Counted from the first letter of the stretch, positions 54,136 to 62,974 are shown. The stretch is DNA of 64,000 nucleotides from Streptomyces cellulosae (GCF_000721105.1 NZ_JOEV01000006.1:186001-250000); one strand, 5' to 3'. Numbers and translations are program-made. Notes: generated by a model from the sequence alone, not told the origin.

Positions 54136-55650
54136 CTACTCGAAGTGAACGGCCAGCAACACCACGTCCTCTTCGCTGTCCGCCTCGTCCCGCCCGCCCG
54201 GCAGCACGGTCCGCAGGACGTGGTCGGCGATGTCGCCCGGGTCGTGCCGCAGGTCCCTCGGTACCCCGGCCGCCGCCGCGTGCAGCCGCGCGAAGGCACG
54301 GTCGGTGGGGTCCCCGGTGCGGTGCAGCAGCCCGTCGGTGTACAGCAGCACCGTCTCTCCGGCCGCCGCGTGGAACTCCACACTCGGCGCCTCCCAGCAG
54401 GCGAGCATCCCCAGGGGCGCCGACACGGACGTCTCCACGAACTCGGTGCGCCGCGGCCCGACCAGCAGCGGCGGGCAGTGCCCGGCACCGGCGAGGGTGA
54501 TCTTGCGCAGCGCGGGCTCGCAGTAGGCGAACAGGGCGGTGGCCGAGCGGGCGGGCTCGGTGAGCCGGAGCAACAGCTCCAGGTCGGACAGGACGGCGAC
54601 CGGGTCCTCGCCCTCCATCACCGCGTACGCCCGCAGGGAGGCCCTCAGACGGCCCATCGCGGCGACCGCACTGGCCCCGGAGCCCGTCACCGAGCCGACG
54701 GCCAGCCCGAGCGCGGCGTCCGGCAGCGGCAGCGCGTCGTACCAGTCGCCGCCGCCGCGCGGGCCGGTGCGGTGGCGTGCGGCGAGCCGTACTCCGGCGA
54801 CGCGGGGCAACCGGGACGGCAGCAGTTCCTCGGAGATCGTCGCCAGGCACGCGCGCGTGCGCTCCACCTCGACCAGTCGGGCCAGGTGCTCGCCGGCGTA
54901 CCGGGCGTACAGGCCGACGAGGTGGCGCTGGCGCTCGGCCGGTTCGGCGGGCTCGTCGTAGAGCCACACGGCGGCGCCGAGCCGGCCGGTGATGGTATCG
55001 GCGGCCAGCGGGAGCGCGTAGCTCGCGGCGTAGCCGAGGCGGGCGGCGACCTCGCGGTGGCGGGGGTCGAGTGCGGCGTCCGCGAACAGGTCGGGCTGGG
55101 CGATCTCGCCGTCGCCGCCCGGCAGTCCGTCGAGGATGCGGCCGTACGCCAGGGAGCTGCGCGGCACGGTCTCGATGTGGCCGAGGTCGGCGCGGCCGAG
55201 GCCCAGGCCGATGGTGGTGTCGGGGCCGAGCCCGTCGGCCGGCTCCAGCACGACGAGTCCGCGGCGGGCGCCGACAAGGGCGGCTCCGGCGCGCAGTACT
55301 TCCTGGAGAGCGTCGGCGAGCCCGCCCGTGCGCACCAGCCGTTCGGTGAGTTCGTGCAGGGTCGTCAGATCGGAGACCCAGCCGGCGAGACGGTCGGTGA
55401 GCAGGGCGCCCGGGGCGTTGGGGGAGAGCACCGAAGAGGTACCCGAGGCGGCAGGCGCGGGCGCGACAGTGTGTGCGGGTGAGGGAACCGTTGAATCGAT
55501 TCCAGCCACTTTCGAGGGGTGGGGGGCGTTCATGGCGTCCGGCTTTCTGACCGGTGCGTATTGCTCAAAAGCATCGCAAACCCCCATGTCATTCTGCACC
55601 GCTAGCAGTGTCTCCACATGTACACGCACTCGTGAGGGGATGTCCAGCAT
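54136..55650 (-). CDS. GAF-domain PP2C (SpoIIE-type) protein phosphatase
   Basis: About 504 residues from an ATG at 55650 (start of MLDIPSRVRVHVETLL); the ATG at 55533 is an alternative giving 465. A Pro/Ala-rich linker is followed by a GAF-like sensor domain (about 95-245) and a PP2C_SIG domain (about 265-500) with GGDWYDALPLPD, the metal-binding GHCPPLLV and YTDGLLHR. Such phosphatases dephosphorylate anti-anti-sigma factors in partner switching. Two RsbW-like ATPase genes lie within 5 kb on either side. Downstream of the stop are degenerate 33-bp repeats (54065-54130). Confidence 0.87.
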   Translation of the reverse strand: MLDIPSRVRVHVETLLAVQNDMGVCDAFEQYAPVRKPDAMNAPHPSKVAGIDSTVPSPAHTVAPAPAASGTSSVLSPNAPGALLTDRLAGWVSDLTTLHELTERLVRTGGLADALQEVLRAGAALVGARRGLVVLEPADGLGPDTTIGLGLGRADLGHIETVPRSSLAYGRILDGLPGGDGEIAQPDLFADAALDPRHREVAARLGYAASYALPLAADTITGRLGAAVWLYDEPAEPAERQRHLVGLYARYAGEHLARLVEVERTRACLATISEELLPSRLPRVAGVRLAARHRTGPRGGGDWYDALPLPDAALGLAVGSVTGSGASAVAAMGRLRASLRAYAVMEGEDPVAVLSDLELLLRLTEPARSATALFAYCEPALRKITLAGAGHCPPLLVGPRRTEFVETSVSAPLGMLACWEAPSVEFHAAAGETVLLYTDGLLHRTGDPTDRAFARLHAAAAGVPRDLRHDPGDIADHVLRTVLPGGRDEADSEEDVVLLAVHFE

Positions 55651-56144
55651 TGTCCTGCCGGGATTCCTGGTGTCCGTGAGCCATCGGTGCACCACTTGCC
55701 AAAAGACAAAGTTGGCTTAAAACTGACCCAGGTAGAGGCCTATTGCGGTCGACTGGGCTTGTTCCACAGAGCGTCACACCGGTCGTGATGGGTACGTACT
55801 CGGAGAAGACCAGGGGTGGTTGGCAATCACCCGGAACCTGGCGACGGACCCGGGCGTCTTAGCCACCGACGACCGAGCCCCATCCTCCCGTGGCGGAGGC
55901 GAAGAGAAATACGCGGGACGGCAAACGCCAGACTTCGCCACCCCCACGCCACGCTCATGCTTTTGATAGACCGCAGGTATGGGCGAGGCTGCCGCGGATG
56001 CAGCCGACGTTCGGCCCATAGGGGTTCCCCTTGTCTCCGACAGGGGTGTGATGCGCCAACAGGTACGCACAGTGAAGTGATCGACACATGGTGTGATGTG
56101 GTCCACGGTGTTGCCAGCGGTGCAACGGAAAGGAACGAGCGCTC
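55651..56144. promoter_or_regulatory. 494-bp intergenic region between divergent PP2C and Prim-Pol-like genes
   Basis: No gene is supported on either strand. GGAAAGGAAC just before 56145 is the ribosome site of the downstream gene. The stretch 55610-55760 has lower GC than its surroundings and likely holds the PP2C promoter. A short inverted repeat ACCCCTGTCGG-type (56030-56050, CCCCTTGTCTCCGACAGGGG) forms a 7-8 bp hairpin in the leader of the Prim-Pol-like gene. Confidence 0.45.
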
Positions 56145-56810
56145 ATGCGCGAGATCCTCGGAAAGCGACGCAGGCTCCTGTCCCAGCGCAGCGACGGGAG
56201 GCCTGAGTTGATCAGCGCGGCCCTGACCTTCGCCAAGGAATGGCAGTGGCCCGTACTCCCGGGTGTGGCGGCGGACCCTCAGGGTCGCGACCGCTGCGGG
56301 TGCCCGGATCCCGAGTGCACGGTGCCAGGTGCCCACCCCTTCGACCCCGGCCTCCTCGCGGCCACCACCGACGAACGCATGGTGCGCTGGTGGTGGGCCA
56401 ACCGGCCCGCCGCCCCCATCGTCCTGGCCACCGGCGGCAAGGCTCCCTGCGCGGTCAGCCTGCCGGCGCTCCCGGCCGCCCGTGCCCTCGGCGCGCTCGA
56501 CCGCGACGGCATGCGCCTCGGCCCGGTCGTCGCCTCGCCCACCCGCTGGGCGATCCTCGTGAAGCCGTACTCCCTGGAACAGCTGGGCGAACTGCTGTAC
56601 GCCAAGGACCATGTCCCCGGCTCCCTCCGCTTCCACGGCGAGGGCGGCTACCTCGCCCTGCCCCCGTCCGAGACCGGTCAGGGCGAGATTCGCTGGGAAC
56701 GCGCGCCACTGCCCGGCTCCGCCGCCCCGTGGGTGCCGGATGTCGAGGCCGTGGTGGACGCGGTGGTCGAGGCTCTCACTCGTACGGGTGTGAGCGCGCC
56801 CGAGTTGTAA
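56145..56810 (+). CDS. Prim-Pol-like (bifunctional DNA primase/polymerase N-terminal) domain protein, probably inactive
   Basis: 221 residues. The first 100 match the N-terminal primase/polymerase fold used by plasmid and AICE replication proteins: ALTFAKEWQWPVLPGV, a Cys cluster (CGCPDPECTVPGAHP), then ATTDERMVRWWWANRPAAPIVLATG. In active members this is followed by a VVIDxD metal site; here the equivalent is CAVSLPALPAA, without acidic residues. The protein is short, stand-alone and chromosomal. It may have kept a nucleotide- or DNA-binding role only (inference). The basic N-terminus (LGKRRRLLSQR) fits nucleic-acid contact. Confidence 0.75.
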   Translation: MREILGKRRRLLSQRSDGRPELISAALTFAKEWQWPVLPGVAADPQGRDRCGCPDPECTVPGAHPFDPGLLAATTDERMVRWWWANRPAAPIVLATGGKAPCAVSLPALPAARALGALDRDGMRLGPVVASPTRWAILVKPYSLEQLGELLYAKDHVPGSLRFHGEGGYLALPPSETGQGEIRWERAPLPGSAAPWVPDVEAVVDAVVEALTRTGVSAPEL

Positions 56811-56866
56811 GGGTGTCGGGCGCGGACGGAACCGGCCGCCCGCCCCCACTCGTTATCTTCCGGCGT

Positions 56867-57580
56867 ATGAACCTTCGTCTGCTCGCCCTCGCGGGCGTCG
56901 CGGCATGCGTGGTCGCGCTGCCGCTGGCCGTGGCGTCCGCGGGCCAAGTGGGCGACGAGGGCCGTCCGCCCGCAGGCACGTCCGTGCGCGCGGACGCGCT
57001 TGATTCCGTACGTACGTCCGCGGACGCCGGTGGGCGTGGATCCGTAGGCACATCCCCGGAGGCCGGGGGGCGTGCATCCGTACGTACGTCCGCGCACCCC
57101 GATGAGCGTGACTCCGGACGCCCGTCCGCCCGCGCCGACGCCAAGGCCCCGCCCGCCGCATCAAGCCTCCCCCGCGCGCGAACCACCTCGGACGAGGGGA
57201 CCTCGACGCCGTTCCTGCTCGGCCTGGGGCTGGCCACCGCCGCCCGCTGCGGTCCCGAACTCACCTCCCCCGACGGCATCGAGGCGCAGACGTGCGTGCT
57301 GACCCAGGGTGAGGAGAGCTGGGCCCGCACCTACTACCGCAACACGACCGGCGACGCGCTGGACGCCGACCTGAGCCTGCTGGGGCCCGGTGGCCGCGCC
57401 GTGCAGATCCGCTGCCCGGTCGCCGCCGAGGACGAGCCCGGAACCTGCGAGACACCTCGGGAACGGACCCTGGGCGACCTGAACGGCTACTCGGCGGTCA
57501 CGGAGTTCGCGGCGCGGGGCGGGGACGGGCCGCTGCTGCTGCGGTCCGGGAGCAACTCCGGTGCACTTGCGGGCAGTTGA
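56867..57580 (+). CDS. Secreted protein with degenerate repeats, function unknown
   Basis: 237 residues from the ATG at 56867. A signal peptide (LLALAGVAACVVALPLAVASA) is followed by a low-complexity, Ser/Arg/Asp-rich stretch (about 28-105) made of 13-14-residue imperfect units around SVRTSADAGGR. A globular C-terminal domain (about 120-237) holds four cysteines (ARCGPE, QTCVL, IRCPV, GTCETP) that could form two disulfides and suit life outside the cell. Not recognised. It begins 57 bp after the Prim-Pol-like gene. Confidence 0.7.
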   Translation: MNLRLLALAGVAACVVALPLAVASAGQVGDEGRPPAGTSVRADALDSVRTSADAGGRGSVGTSPEAGGRASVRTSAHPDERDSGRPSARADAKAPPAASSLPRARTTSDEGTSTPFLLGLGLATAARCGPELTSPDGIEAQTCVLTQGEESWARTYYRNTTGDALDADLSLLGPGGRAVQIRCPVAAEDEPGTCETPRERTLGDLNGYSAVTEFAARGGDGPLLLRSGSNSGALAGS

Positions 57581-57622
57581 CGCGCGATTCCACTCCGTAT
57601 AGGGAGTCCGCGCAAGGAAAGA

Positions 57623-57660
57623 CCCGGTTGCTGGCGACGGGGGATGCACCAGCAACCGGG
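57623..57660. terminator. Hairpin terminator between convergent genes
   Basis: A perfect 12-bp stem (CCCGGTTGCTGG at 57623-57634 with its complement at 57649-57660) and a 14-nt loop. It is 43 bp after the secreted-protein stop and 156 bp beyond the end of the opposing SEC-C gene. Confidence 0.8.
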
Positions 57661-57815
57661 CTACTCGAACGGTAACAAGAGATCGGTGGTTCGCAAATTC
57701 GATCTGGGCCCGTCGTTGCCTATTCGGACACCGAATGGCTTGTCCTGAGCGGGAGTTGGGAGCCTCGACCCCTCGAACCGTGCGGCTGACCGACCAGCCA
57801 GCCGCACGGACTTCG

Positions 57816-58805
57816 TCAACTCAGCGTGACCTGCCGGTTGGTGAGCCCGCCGCGCGCGCGGCGCTCGTCGGCTGTCAGCGGAGCGTCCGTGGCCAGCGCG
57901 TCCGCGAGGCGCTCGGCGAACTCGGCGGCCGGCTTCTCGATGTCCTCCGCGCTGATGCCGCTCGGCAGGTCCCAGACCGGCACCGTGAGCCCGTGAGCGC
58001 GGAAGGAACCCACCAGACGGGTGCCCTCACCGAGGCTGGAGCGGCCCGCCGCGTGCAACCGCGCGAGAGCGTCCAGAAGCTGCTCCTCCGGGTGCGGCAT
58101 GACCCAGCGCAGGTGGTTCTTCTCCGGGGTCTCGCACCAGTACGCCGCGTCCACGCCGGTCAGCCGCACGGTCGGGATGGCGGCGGCGTTGGCCCGCTCC
58201 AGAGAGGCGGTCACCTCCGGAGTGGCGTTCTCCGCGTCCGGGACCCAGAACTCGAAGCCCGGGTGCACAACTGGCTCGAACGTGCCTTCGGGGTCGAGCA
58301 GATCCTGCAGCCGCGGACTGTCGGCCGGGGCGCGGCGGCCCTCCACCGGGGTGCCGGGCTCCGCGGTCAGCGCGCGCTGAAGGGTGTCGGCGAGGTCGCG
58401 GCTGATGTCACCGGACGCCGTGTCGTTCTGCAGTCCGATCAGCACCGAGCCGTCGTCGCGGCGCAGCGCGGGCCAGGCCATCGGCAGGACCGTGGCGAGC
58501 GTGACCGACGGGACGCCCTCGGGGAGGCCGCTCTTCAGTGTCAGCGTGACCGTCGCGGCCGGCACCAGCTCGCGCAGCGCCACCCAGTCGCACTCGCCCG
58601 CCAGTCCCTCGAAGGGGCGGTGCACCAACTCGGTCGCTGCGTGCGCGGCCGCCCGGCCGTGACAGGCCTTGTAGCGGCGGCCACTGCCGCACGGGCAGGG
58701 CTCGCGGGCACCGACCACCGGAACGTGCCCGTCAGCGCCTGCGGCGCGGGCCCCGTCCGTGGTCTGCGGCCGCTTGGCCTTCGTCTGGGGGCGCTTCTTG
58801 GCCAT
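57816..58805 (-). CDS. SEC-C motif protein (DUF5926-like)
   Basis: 329 residues from the ATG at 58805. A basic start (MAKKRPQTKAKRPQ) is followed by the SEC-C zinc motif EPCPCGSGRRYKACHG (about 35-50), best known from the tail of SecA, where it binds SecB or ribosomes. The remaining 270 residues are a domain I recall as DUF5926 in actinobacteria (from memory), function unknown. The motif suggests contact with ribosomes or protein export. Upstream is a gap with three regularly spaced DnaA-like boxes. Confidence 0.8.
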   Translation of the reverse strand: MAKKRPQTKAKRPQTTDGARAAGADGHVPVVGAREPCPCGSGRRYKACHGRAAAHAATELVHRPFEGLAGECDWVALRELVPAATVTLTLKSGLPEGVPSVTLATVLPMAWPALRRDDGSVLIGLQNDTASGDISRDLADTLQRALTAEPGTPVEGRRAPADSPRLQDLLDPEGTFEPVVHPGFEFWVPDAENATPEVTASLERANAAAIPTVRLTGVDAAYWCETPEKNHLRWVMPHPEEQLLDALARLHAAGRSSLGEGTRLVGSFRAHGLTVPVWDLPSGISAEDIEKPAAEFAERLADALATDAPLTADERRARGGLTNRQVTLS

Positions 58806-58880
58806 GGTGGGTGTCTCCCGGTTACGGCTCGTCTCGTACGGGCGCGAGCCTAGCCGTTCACGACTTGACCGATGGGAGGC

Positions 58881-58946
58881 TGTGGACAACGGGGCGGATG
58901 TGCCGAGCTGTGGACAACGGGAGTCCGCGTGCCGAACTGTGCACAA
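58881..58946. other. Three DnaA-box-like sites in regular array
   Basis: TGTGGACAA (reverse of the Streptomyces consensus TTGTCCACA) is perfect at 58881-58889 and 58909-58917; TGTGCACAA at 58938-58946 has one mismatch. All have the same orientation and are 28 and 29 bp apart. Confidence 0.7.
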
Positions 58947-58989
58947 GGGTCGGCCGAGTTCTTGGACCGGCCCGGTCCACCAGTCGGTT

Positions 58990-59140
58990 CAGCCCCCCGG
59001 TTGGCCCTGTCCTCCGGTTGGCCCTGTCCTCCGGTTGGCCCTGGCCTCCGGTCGGCCCTCGTCTCCGCTCGGCCCTGTCCTGCGCTCGGCTCAGTCCGTG
59101 CCGTCGAATCAGTCCGTGCCGTCGACTCACTTGATGGTGT
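58990..59140. repeat. Degenerate 17-bp tandem repeats beside the DnaA boxes
   Basis: About five units of CCTCCGGTTGGCCCTGT and variants run from 58996 to 59085, followed by repeats of GTCGAATCAGTCCGTGC type. They fill the gap up to the stop of the HATPase gene at 59145. Non-coding. Confidence 0.75.
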
Positions 59141-59144
59141 CGAA

Positions 59145-59783
59145 TCAGTCCATGTCGTCGAACGCGTCCGCGAAGTCCAGGCTCGGCAGTGCCGGTACCG
59201 ACGGTGCCGTGATGCGCGTGGCGAAGTCGTCGCGGCGGTGACCGGCGTCCGGGTCGTGAACGTCGGTGTGGACGACCACCCAGACCGTGACCTCGCCCCG
59301 GGCGTCGTCCCGGACGCCCCAGTCCTCGGCCAGTGCCGTGATGATGTTGAGCCCGCGGCCGCCGTGCGCGGTGACCGAGGGCGTGGCTGGAGCCGGGCGG
59401 GTGGGCCCGCCGCCGTCCGTCACCTCGACCGTGAGTCTGCCGCCCGCGTCCACCCGCCAGGTGGCGCGGACATCACCGTCCCCGGCCAGGGCGTCGCCCA
59501 GCGGCCGGCCGTGCTTGCACGCGTTGCTCAAAAGTTCGGAAAGAATCAGTACGGCGTCGTCGATGACCGATTCCGAAACACCGCCCCTGCGTAGTTGCGT
59601 ACGCATACGGTGCCTTGCCTGGCCCACGCCCGCAGGGCCATGGGGTACGGCCATGCTCGACGACGTGGGCACCTCCTGTGCCACCACCAACGCCACCCCC
59701 GAGACCTCCTTTGCCCCACGCCACGGTGTGGATGCCCCTTTGGCCTGTACCGGAAACCGGCCAATCCAGGTCTGACGACGCAT
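59145..59783 (-). CDS. HATPase_c protein, RsbW-like anti-sigma/regulatory ATPase
   Basis: 212 residues from the ATG at 59783 (MRRQTWIGRFPVQ). A basic/hydrophobic 55-residue lead is followed by the ATPase domain: N box LSELLSNACKHG (about 105-116), G1 VTDGGG (about 141-146) and G2 GGRGLNIITAL (about 160-170). The C-terminus is Asp-rich (FADAFDDMD). It is another of the small GHKL regulators abundant in Streptomyces; partner unknown. The ribosome site is weak. Confidence 0.85.
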   Translation of the reverse strand: MRRQTWIGRFPVQAKGASTPWRGAKEVSGVALVVAQEVPTSSSMAVPHGPAGVGQARHRMRTQLRRGGVSESVIDDAVLILSELLSNACKHGRPLGDALAGDGDVRATWRVDAGGRLTVEVTDGGGPTRPAPATPSVTAHGGRGLNIITALAEDWGVRDDARGEVTVWVVVHTDVHDPDAGHRRDDFATRITAPSVPALPSLDFADAFDDMD

Positions 59784-60077
59784 TCGCAACGATCGAACAC
59801 TGACCGAACGCGCCGGAGCACTCCCTGTAGCGATGTGGCTGGATTTCGACGGTATGGCCGAGGCTGGAGAATGGCGGCTGAGGGAGGGGCGGGTCAAGGG
59901 TTCTTCACAGGTCTTTACCAGTCATGTGGGCACGTCAGGCCGGGCATCCGTCTGTCCCGCGCGGCTCTCCCCGCCGTCTCCGCCAGTCATCTCAGCCGGT
60001 CGCCTTTTGCCGGTGATCTTCGTCGGCACCTTCGCCGACCACGTTCGTCGGCCACCTCCGCCGGCCATCTCCGCCAG

Positions 60078-60905
60078 TCAGCGGCCGAGCCGCTGCAGCA
60101 CCGCGGCCGGACGGTTGGTGATGATGGCGTCGACGCCCAGGCCGAGGCAGAGGTCGACGTCCTCCGGCTCGTTCACCGTCCACACGTGCACCTGGTGGCC
60201 GACGGCCTTCAGGCGCTCGATGTACGCGGGATGGTTGCGCACGATCCGGATCGAGGGGCCCGCGATCCGGACACCCGCGGGCAGCCGTCCGTCGCGCAGC
60301 CGGGGCGAGACGAACTGCATCAGGTAGACCGTCGGCAGGGTCGGCGAGGCGGCCCGCACCCGGTGCAGCGAGCGTGCCGAGAAGCTCATGATCCGGACCG
60401 GCGACTCCTCCGCCGAGTCCGGGGCGTCGAGCCCGAAACGCTTCAGCAGGTGCATCAGCCGCTCCTCGACCTGCCCCGCCCACCGCGTGGGGTGCTTGGT
60501 CTCGATCGCCAGCTCCACCCGCCGCCCGGCGTCCGCGACCAGCTCCAGCAGCCGCTGCAAGGTCAGTACCGAGGTGTCCTCACGGTCCTCGGGGCGGAAC
60601 TCCCAGTCGGGCTCCTCGTCGCGTGTGCGCCAGAAGTCCCGCGTTCTGCGCGAGCCGAAGTCCAGGGCGGCGAGGTCCGCGAGCTCCAGTGCGGAGACCG
60701 CTCCGCGGCCGTTGGACGTACGGTTGACGCGGCGGTCGTGGACGCAGACGAGATGACCGTCCGCGGTCAGGCGTACATCGCATTCGAGGGCGTCGGCACC
60801 GTCCTCGATCGCCTTCCTGTATGCGGCCAGCGTGTGCTCGGGGGCCTCTTCGGAGGCTCCGCGGTGGGCGACGACCTGGGTGCGGTGCTGTCGTACGTGG
60901 GTCAC
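60078..60905 (-). CDS. Glycerophosphodiester phosphodiesterase (GDPD)
   Basis: 275 residues from a GTG at 60905. Catalytic and metal motifs: AHRGASEEAPEHTLAAY (His, Arg, Glu), ALECDVRLTADGHLVCVHD (Glu, Asp, catalytic His), and the later AIETKHP and VWTVNEPED. There is no signal peptide, so it is probably cytoplasmic. It splits glycerophosphodiesters into glycerol-3-phosphate and an alcohol. Full length for the short bacterial type. Divergent from the HtrA-type protease. Confidence 0.92.
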   Translation of the reverse strand: MTHVRQHRTQVVAHRGASEEAPEHTLAAYRKAIEDGADALECDVRLTADGHLVCVHDRRVNRTSNGRGAVSALELADLAALDFGSRRTRDFWRTRDEEPDWEFRPEDREDTSVLTLQRLLELVADAGRRVELAIETKHPTRWAGQVEERLMHLLKRFGLDAPDSAEESPVRIMSFSARSLHRVRAASPTLPTVYLMQFVSPRLRDGRLPAGVRIAGPSIRIVRNHPAYIERLKAVGHQVHVWTVNEPEDVDLCLGLGVDAIITNRPAAVLQRLGR

Positions 60906-61068
60906 CGCGTCATGGTGCCACCGCGCGCGGGTACTCGTGCGAACGGAGTCCCCGGATTTGCGTCCTGTTTGCCAGGAATGACCTATATAAGGAACGGTCG
61001 CAGACCCACAGGCACCGCTTATGGTGCTCTGACGGCCCGTGGGAAAAGCTGACGGCATACAAAAGACA

Positions 61069-61092
61069 TGCACGAACGACTGCACGAACGAC
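61069..61092. repeat. 12-bp tandem duplication in the protease leader
   Basis: TGCACGAACGAC is present twice in tandem, about 95 bp before the protease start codon, in the region divergent from the GDPD gene. Confidence 0.85.
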
Positions 61093-61186
61093 ATGCACAG
61101 CTGCACCGCGCCGGACCGTCGAGCAACGTGCACGAGCGCGACCGAGCGCGACCGACAACAACAGCCGTGGATCGAGGAGACAAGCT

Positions 61187-62692
61187 GTGAGCACCGAGAA
61201 CGAGGGCACCGCGGTACCCCCGGCACCGTCCGCACCCCCCGTGCCGGTGGATGCTCCCGCTGCTTCGGCGCCCCAGGAACACCCCGCTCCCACGGGAGGC
61301 GCTCCGACGACTCCCATCCCGCCGGTGCCCTCGACGGGCTCCGGCGCCCATGAGCAGGACCTGGTGCACGCCGGTCAGGCACCCCCCGCCTACGCCTCCG
61401 CGGGTACCGGAGCCGCCCCCCAGGGGCGGCCCGAGGGACAGTACGCCCAGGGTCCCGCCCCGGAGAGCGGCTGGCCGCCGCCCCCGTCGGCCACTCCGTC
61501 GTACGCCGACGGCGGCTCCGGAGGCGCGGGCCCCCACTGGGGCGCCGCGTACCAGCAGCCCACCCCGAAGCCCCGTAGCGGCCGGGGCGGACTGGTCGCC
61601 GCGGTCCTGGTGGCCGCGCTCGTCGCGGGCGGCCTGGGCGGCGGTCTCGGCTACACCCTGGCCAAGGACAACGACAACAACTCCTCGACGACCGTCTCCG
61701 CGTCCGACAGCGGCGGCTCCATCAAGCGCGACCCGGGCACGGTCGCGGGCGTGGCGGCCAAGGCGCTGCCGTCCACCGTCACCATCCAGGCGGAGAGCAA
61801 CAGCGGCGAGGGCGGCACCGGCACCGGTTTCGTGTTCGACACCGAGGGTCACATCGTCACCAACAACCACGTGGTCGCGGACGCCGTCGACGGCGGCAAG
61901 CTCACGGCGACCTTCCCCAGCGGCAAGAAGTACGACGCCCAGGTCGTCGGCCACGCCCAGGGCTACGACGTGGCGGTCATCAAGCTCAAGAACGCACCGA
62001 GCGACCTCAAGCCGCTCACCCTGGGCGATTCCGACAAGGTCGCGGTGGGCGACTCCACGATCGCGATCGGCGCCCCCTTCGGCCTGTCCAACACGGTCAC
62101 CACGGGCATCATCAGCGCCAAGGACCGTCCGGTGGCCTCCAGCGACGGCACCGGCTCCAACGCCTCGTACATGAGCGCCCTGCAGACCGACGCCTCGATC
62201 AACCCGGGCAACTCCGGCGGGCCGCTGCTGGACGCGCAGGGCAACGTCATCGGCATCAACTCCGCGATCCAGTCCACCAGCGGCGGCGGTGTCGGAGGCA
62301 CCAGCCAGTCCGGCTCGATCGGCCTCGGCTTCGCCATCCCGATCAACCAGGCCAAGTACGTCGCCCAGCAGCTGATCAAGACCGGCAAGCCGGTCTACGC
62401 GAAGATCGGCGCGTCCGTCTCCCTGGAGGACGGCACGGGCGGCGCCCAGATCAGCCAGCAGGGCGCCAGCGGCTCCGACGCGGTCGAGGCGGGCGGCCCC
62501 GCCGCCAAGGCCGGCCTCAAGCCCGGCGACGTCATCACCAAACTCGACGACCACGTGATCGACTCCGGCCCCACCCTGATCGGTGAGATCTGGACCCACA
62601 AGCCCGGCGACAAGGTCACGATCACCTACGAGCGCGGCGGCAAGACCCACACCGCCGAACTCACCCTCGGCTCCCGCACCGGCGACAGCTGA
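61187..62692 (+). CDS. HtrA/DegP-type membrane-anchored serine protease with PDZ domain
   Basis: 501 residues from a GTG at 61187 (GAGGAGA upstream). A Pro/Ala-rich cytoplasmic tail (1-130), one membrane helix (about 134-160, LVAAVLVAALVAGGLGGGLG), then an S1C protease domain with His in TNNHVVADA (about 228), Asp in YDVAVIKL (about 261) and Ser in NPGNSGGPL (about 343), and a C-terminal PDZ domain (KAGLKPGDVITKLDD). The catalytic triad is complete. These proteases clear damaged proteins outside the membrane under envelope stress. Confidence 0.95.
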   Translation: MSTENEGTAVPPAPSAPPVPVDAPAASAPQEHPAPTGGAPTTPIPPVPSTGSGAHEQDLVHAGQAPPAYASAGTGAAPQGRPEGQYAQGPAPESGWPPPPSATPSYADGGSGGAGPHWGAAYQQPTPKPRSGRGGLVAAVLVAALVAGGLGGGLGYTLAKDNDNNSSTTVSASDSGGSIKRDPGTVAGVAAKALPSTVTIQAESNSGEGGTGTGFVFDTEGHIVTNNHVVADAVDGGKLTATFPSGKKYDAQVVGHAQGYDVAVIKLKNAPSDLKPLTLGDSDKVAVGDSTIAIGAPFGLSNTVTTGIISAKDRPVASSDGTGSNASYMSALQTDASINPGNSGGPLLDAQGNVIGINSAIQSTSGGGVGGTSQSGSIGLGFAIPINQAKYVAQQLIKTGKPVYAKIGASVSLEDGTGGAQISQQGASGSDAVEAGGPAAKAGLKPGDVITKLDDHVIDSGPTLIGEIWTHKPGDKVTITYERGGKTHTAELTLGSRTGDS

Positions 62693-62752
62693 CCGCCACC
62701 CCCGACGCCACCCGTTACTCTTGTCCCCGCGCTTCCGATGACGGCGGCGCGG

Positions 62753-62839
62753 GGAGGCGTGCCCGAGCGGCCGAAGGGAACGGTCTTGAAAACCGTCGTG
62801 GCAGCGATGTCACCGTGGGTTCAAATCCCACCGCCTCCG
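62753..62839 (+). tRNA. tRNA-Ser(TGA)
   Basis: A complete class II cloverleaf: acceptor GGAGGCG/CGCCTCC, D stem CCC/GGG, anticodon arm ACGGT-CTTGAAA-ACCGT giving anticodon TGA (reads UCN), long variable arm, T arm GTGGG-TTCAAAT-CCCAC and discriminator G. CCA is not encoded. It ends about 135 bp before the stop of an integrase gene pointing at it, the usual layout of an integration site. Confidence 0.97.
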
Positions 62840-62863
62840 CGCAGGTCATGAGCGTTGCAGGTC

Positions 62864-62898
62864 AGAAGGGTGCCACTCCACCGAGCGGCACCCCTTCT
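62864..62898. terminator. Hairpin between tRNA-Ser and the integrase gene
   Basis: AGAAGGGTGCC (62864-62874) pairs with GGCACCCCTTCT (62887-62898) with one bulged base and a 12-nt loop. It can end both the tRNA transcript and the convergent integrase transcript. Confidence 0.7.
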
Positions 62899-62974
62899 GC
62901 ATGCAGCCTGTCTCACCCTTTCTCGCCGGTATCCCAGCTTTGACCAGTGCGTATGGGCCATCTGTGGGCCAGGA

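Noticed and set aside
58990..59090. Short repeats resembling a CRISPR array
   Set aside because: Units are 17 bp, directly adjacent with no spacers, and diverge steadily; no cas genes are present. These are tandem repeats.
59960..60077. Repeats of CTCCGCCAGTCATCT type before the GDPD stop as a mobile-element trace
   Set aside because: They are short, diverged, and GC-slippage-like; no terminal inverted repeats or transposase are present anywhere in the window.
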